Source of the DNA: Burkholderiales bacterium UBA954
Lineage (GTDB): Bacteria > Pseudomonadota > Gammaproteobacteria > Burkholderiales > Burkholderiaceae_A
Reading direction: 5' to 3'
Assembly (NCBI GenBank): GCA_002293155.1
Contig: DBCQ01000072.1
Location: 8,919-24,495 of the forward strand
Length of the DNA: 15,577 nucleotides
Every line of letters begins with the position of its first letter. Within the stretch, counting starts at the first letter, position 1. Below are positions 14,673-15,577 of this stretch, piece by piece. The notes below the pieces were generated by a model. It worked only from the letters and a program-made list of their open reading frames with translations, ran no database searches and was not told the origin of the DNA. A program made the position numbers and the translations under genes.

Positions 14673-14713
14673 CAATAAGTTATGGTCGAATCGATCGACA
14701 GATTAACTTATTG
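14673..14713 (-). repeat. Long inverted repeat (41-nt hairpin) between fbp and prk
   Basis: CAATAAGTTA (14673-14682) and TAACTTATTG (14704-14713) are perfect 10-bp arms. Inside them GTCGA (14685-14689) and TCGAC (14695-14699) add a second 5-bp stem around a 5-nt loop. The 5' arm in the minus transcript includes the fbp stop codon, and the 3' arm ends 11 nt before the prk ATG. No T run follows, so it is not an intrinsic terminator. A role in mRNA processing, stability or prk translation, or a protein-binding site, is possible. Confidence 0.7.
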
Positions 14714-15577
14714 AAATAAGGATCGTTCCTTAAAGAGTGGAGAGGAATAACTCTTATCTTTCCCGGCATCGAACTCTTGGTGATAGCGCTCAATCCGCTC
14801 GACCTCATTACGTGATCCCATAATGACGGGAATTCGCTGATGGATCAGCTCAGGCGCTAACTCGAGAATCCTGCCGCGGCCGGTGCTGGCTATTCCGCCG
14901 GCCTGCTCAACCACCAACCCCATGGGATTGGCTTCGTACATTAGCCGCAAACGGCCGGGCCTACTCGGGTCTTTATTGTCTTTGGGGTACATAAAGATGC
15001 CACCGCGCATCAGAATTCGATGGATATCCGCCACCATGCTGGCAATCCATCGCATATTGAAATCACGGCCTCTGACATCGGTCTTGCCGGCCTTGCACTC
15101 GGAGACATAGCGTAAAACCGGAGGCTCCCAGAAGCGCTCGTTACTCGTATTGATTGCAAACTCACTGGAATCCGCAGGTACTTGGATATTGGCGTGGGTG
15201 AGGATGAAATCTCCAGCCTCCCGATCTAAGGTAAACCCATGGGTTCCCTTTCCCACTGTCAGAACAAACATTGTCGATGGCCCATAGAGCGCATAGCCCG
15301 CGGCGATCTGCTCCCGTCCTGGCCTTAGGTAATCGGCCATCACCACAGCACGATCCTTCGGTGCACGCAGAACTGAAAATATCGAACCGACTGAGACATT
15401 GACATCAATATTCGAGGATCCATCGAGAGGATCAAAGAGCGTGAGAAATGGGCCCCGCTTGTTACCCTCTACGGCAATCGGATTTTCCATTTCCTCAGAG
15501 GCAATTCCCGCAACAAGCCCTCCAAGCGAGAACGTATTTACGAATTCTGTGTTCGAAAGAATATCTAGTTTTTTCTG
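14708..15577 (-). CDS. fbp: Fructose-1,6-bisphosphatase class I, C-terminal part (cut by right edge)
   Basis: The frame is open from the right edge to the TAA at 14708-14710, giving 289 residues of a protein usually about 330-360 long. An ATG at 15490 is internal. The 29 residues before it ([20 protein letters not shown], then LVAGIASEE) match the FBPase region just upstream of the catalytic core. Next comes [15 protein letters not shown], the metal and phosphate site, and later [13 protein letters not shown] and GGIFMYP. The enzyme converts fructose 1,6-bisphosphate to fructose 6-phosphate for RuBP regeneration. As the upstream neighbour of prk it is probably the cbbF copy. The start codon lies outside the window. 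Confidence 0.95.
   Translation of the reverse strand, partial: QKKLDILSNTEFVNTFSLGGLVAGIASEEMENPIAVEGNKRGPFLTLFDPLDGSSNIDVNVSVGSIFSVLRAPKDRAVVMADYLRPGREQIAAGYALYGPSTMFVLTVGKGTHGFTLDREAGDFILTHANIQVPADSSEFAINTSNERFWEPPVLRYVSECKAGKTDVRGRDFNMRWIASMVADIHRILMRGGIFMYPKDNKDPSRPGRLRLMYEANPMGLVVEQAGGIASTGRGRILELAPELIHQRIPVIMGSRNEVERIERYHQEFDAGKDKSYSSPLFKERSLFQ

Noticed and set aside
15488..15490. ATG at 15490 as the fbp start
   Set aside because: The frame stays open to the right edge and the upstream residues match the FBPase family, so this methionine is internal and the gene is truncated by the window.
1..15577. Search for tRNA, rRNA, CRISPR repeats, insertion sequences and phage or plasmid genes
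   Set aside because: No cloverleaf, regularly spaced repeat, transposase or integrase motif was seen; the window reads as dense metabolic chromosome.

Overview
This window looks like chromosomal DNA of a sulfur-oxidising, CO2-fixing proteobacterium. The style of the Sox, PurL, DUF3422 and phosphoribulokinase proteins suggests the betaproteobacterial side, but that placement is an inference from remembered family sequences, not a search. Two metabolic blocks dominate, both on the minus strand: a complete core thiosulfate-oxidation (Sox) cluster at about 2.5-9.6 kb, and the 3' part of a Calvin-cycle cluster at about 11.9-15.6 kb.

Layout from left to right. The 5' end of purL (purine synthesis, minus strand) runs off the left edge. 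It is preceded by an ABC-transporter ATPase of the LolD/YbbA kind (minus), which is divergent from tesA, a secreted GDSL esterase/thioesterase (plus), and an unrecognised exported 235-aa protein (plus). Converging on these comes the sox cluster, transcribed right to left as soxC-soxD-soxY-soxZ-soxA-soxX-soxB-(small cytochrome c). A strong intrinsic terminator sits between soxX and soxB. Upstream of soxC is an ArsR-family repressor gene in the same direction. Divergent from it (plus) is a thioredoxin-fold protein gene that overlaps a DUF3422 membrane-protein gene by 4 nt. After a short convergent gap come pgk, gph/cbbZ, prk/cbbP and fbp/cbbF on the minus strand. fbp runs off the right edge, and a long inverted repeat lies between fbp and prk.

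How the genes work together. SoxAX attaches thiosulfate to the C-terminal cysteine of SoxY (in SoxYZ), SoxB releases sulfate, and SoxCD oxidises the remaining sulfane sulfur. SoxCD is encoded here, so full oxidation to sulfate without obligate sulfur storage is expected. The electrons could support the CO2 fixation implied by phosphoribulokinase, FBPase and phosphoglycerate kinase. RuBisCO, transketolase and GAPDH are not in the window. The ArsR regulator has two cysteine pairs placed as in persulfide sensors. A 20-bp palindrome lies in the spacer of its predicted promoter, in the divergent region, which suggests that it represses itself and the thioredoxin-DUF3422 pair, and possibly sox.

Points most worth a second look: the terminator and C-rich leader inside the sox cluster; the shared operator in the arsR/thioredoxin divergent region with a TTC-N5-GAA match before soxC; the signal-less thioredoxin coupled to DUF3422; SoxX as a predicted lipoprotein; the small cytochrome with a Cys-Asn motif after soxB; and the fbp-prk inverted repeat. 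No tRNA, rRNA, CRISPR array or insertion sequence was seen. No intergenic stretch exceeds about 135 bases.
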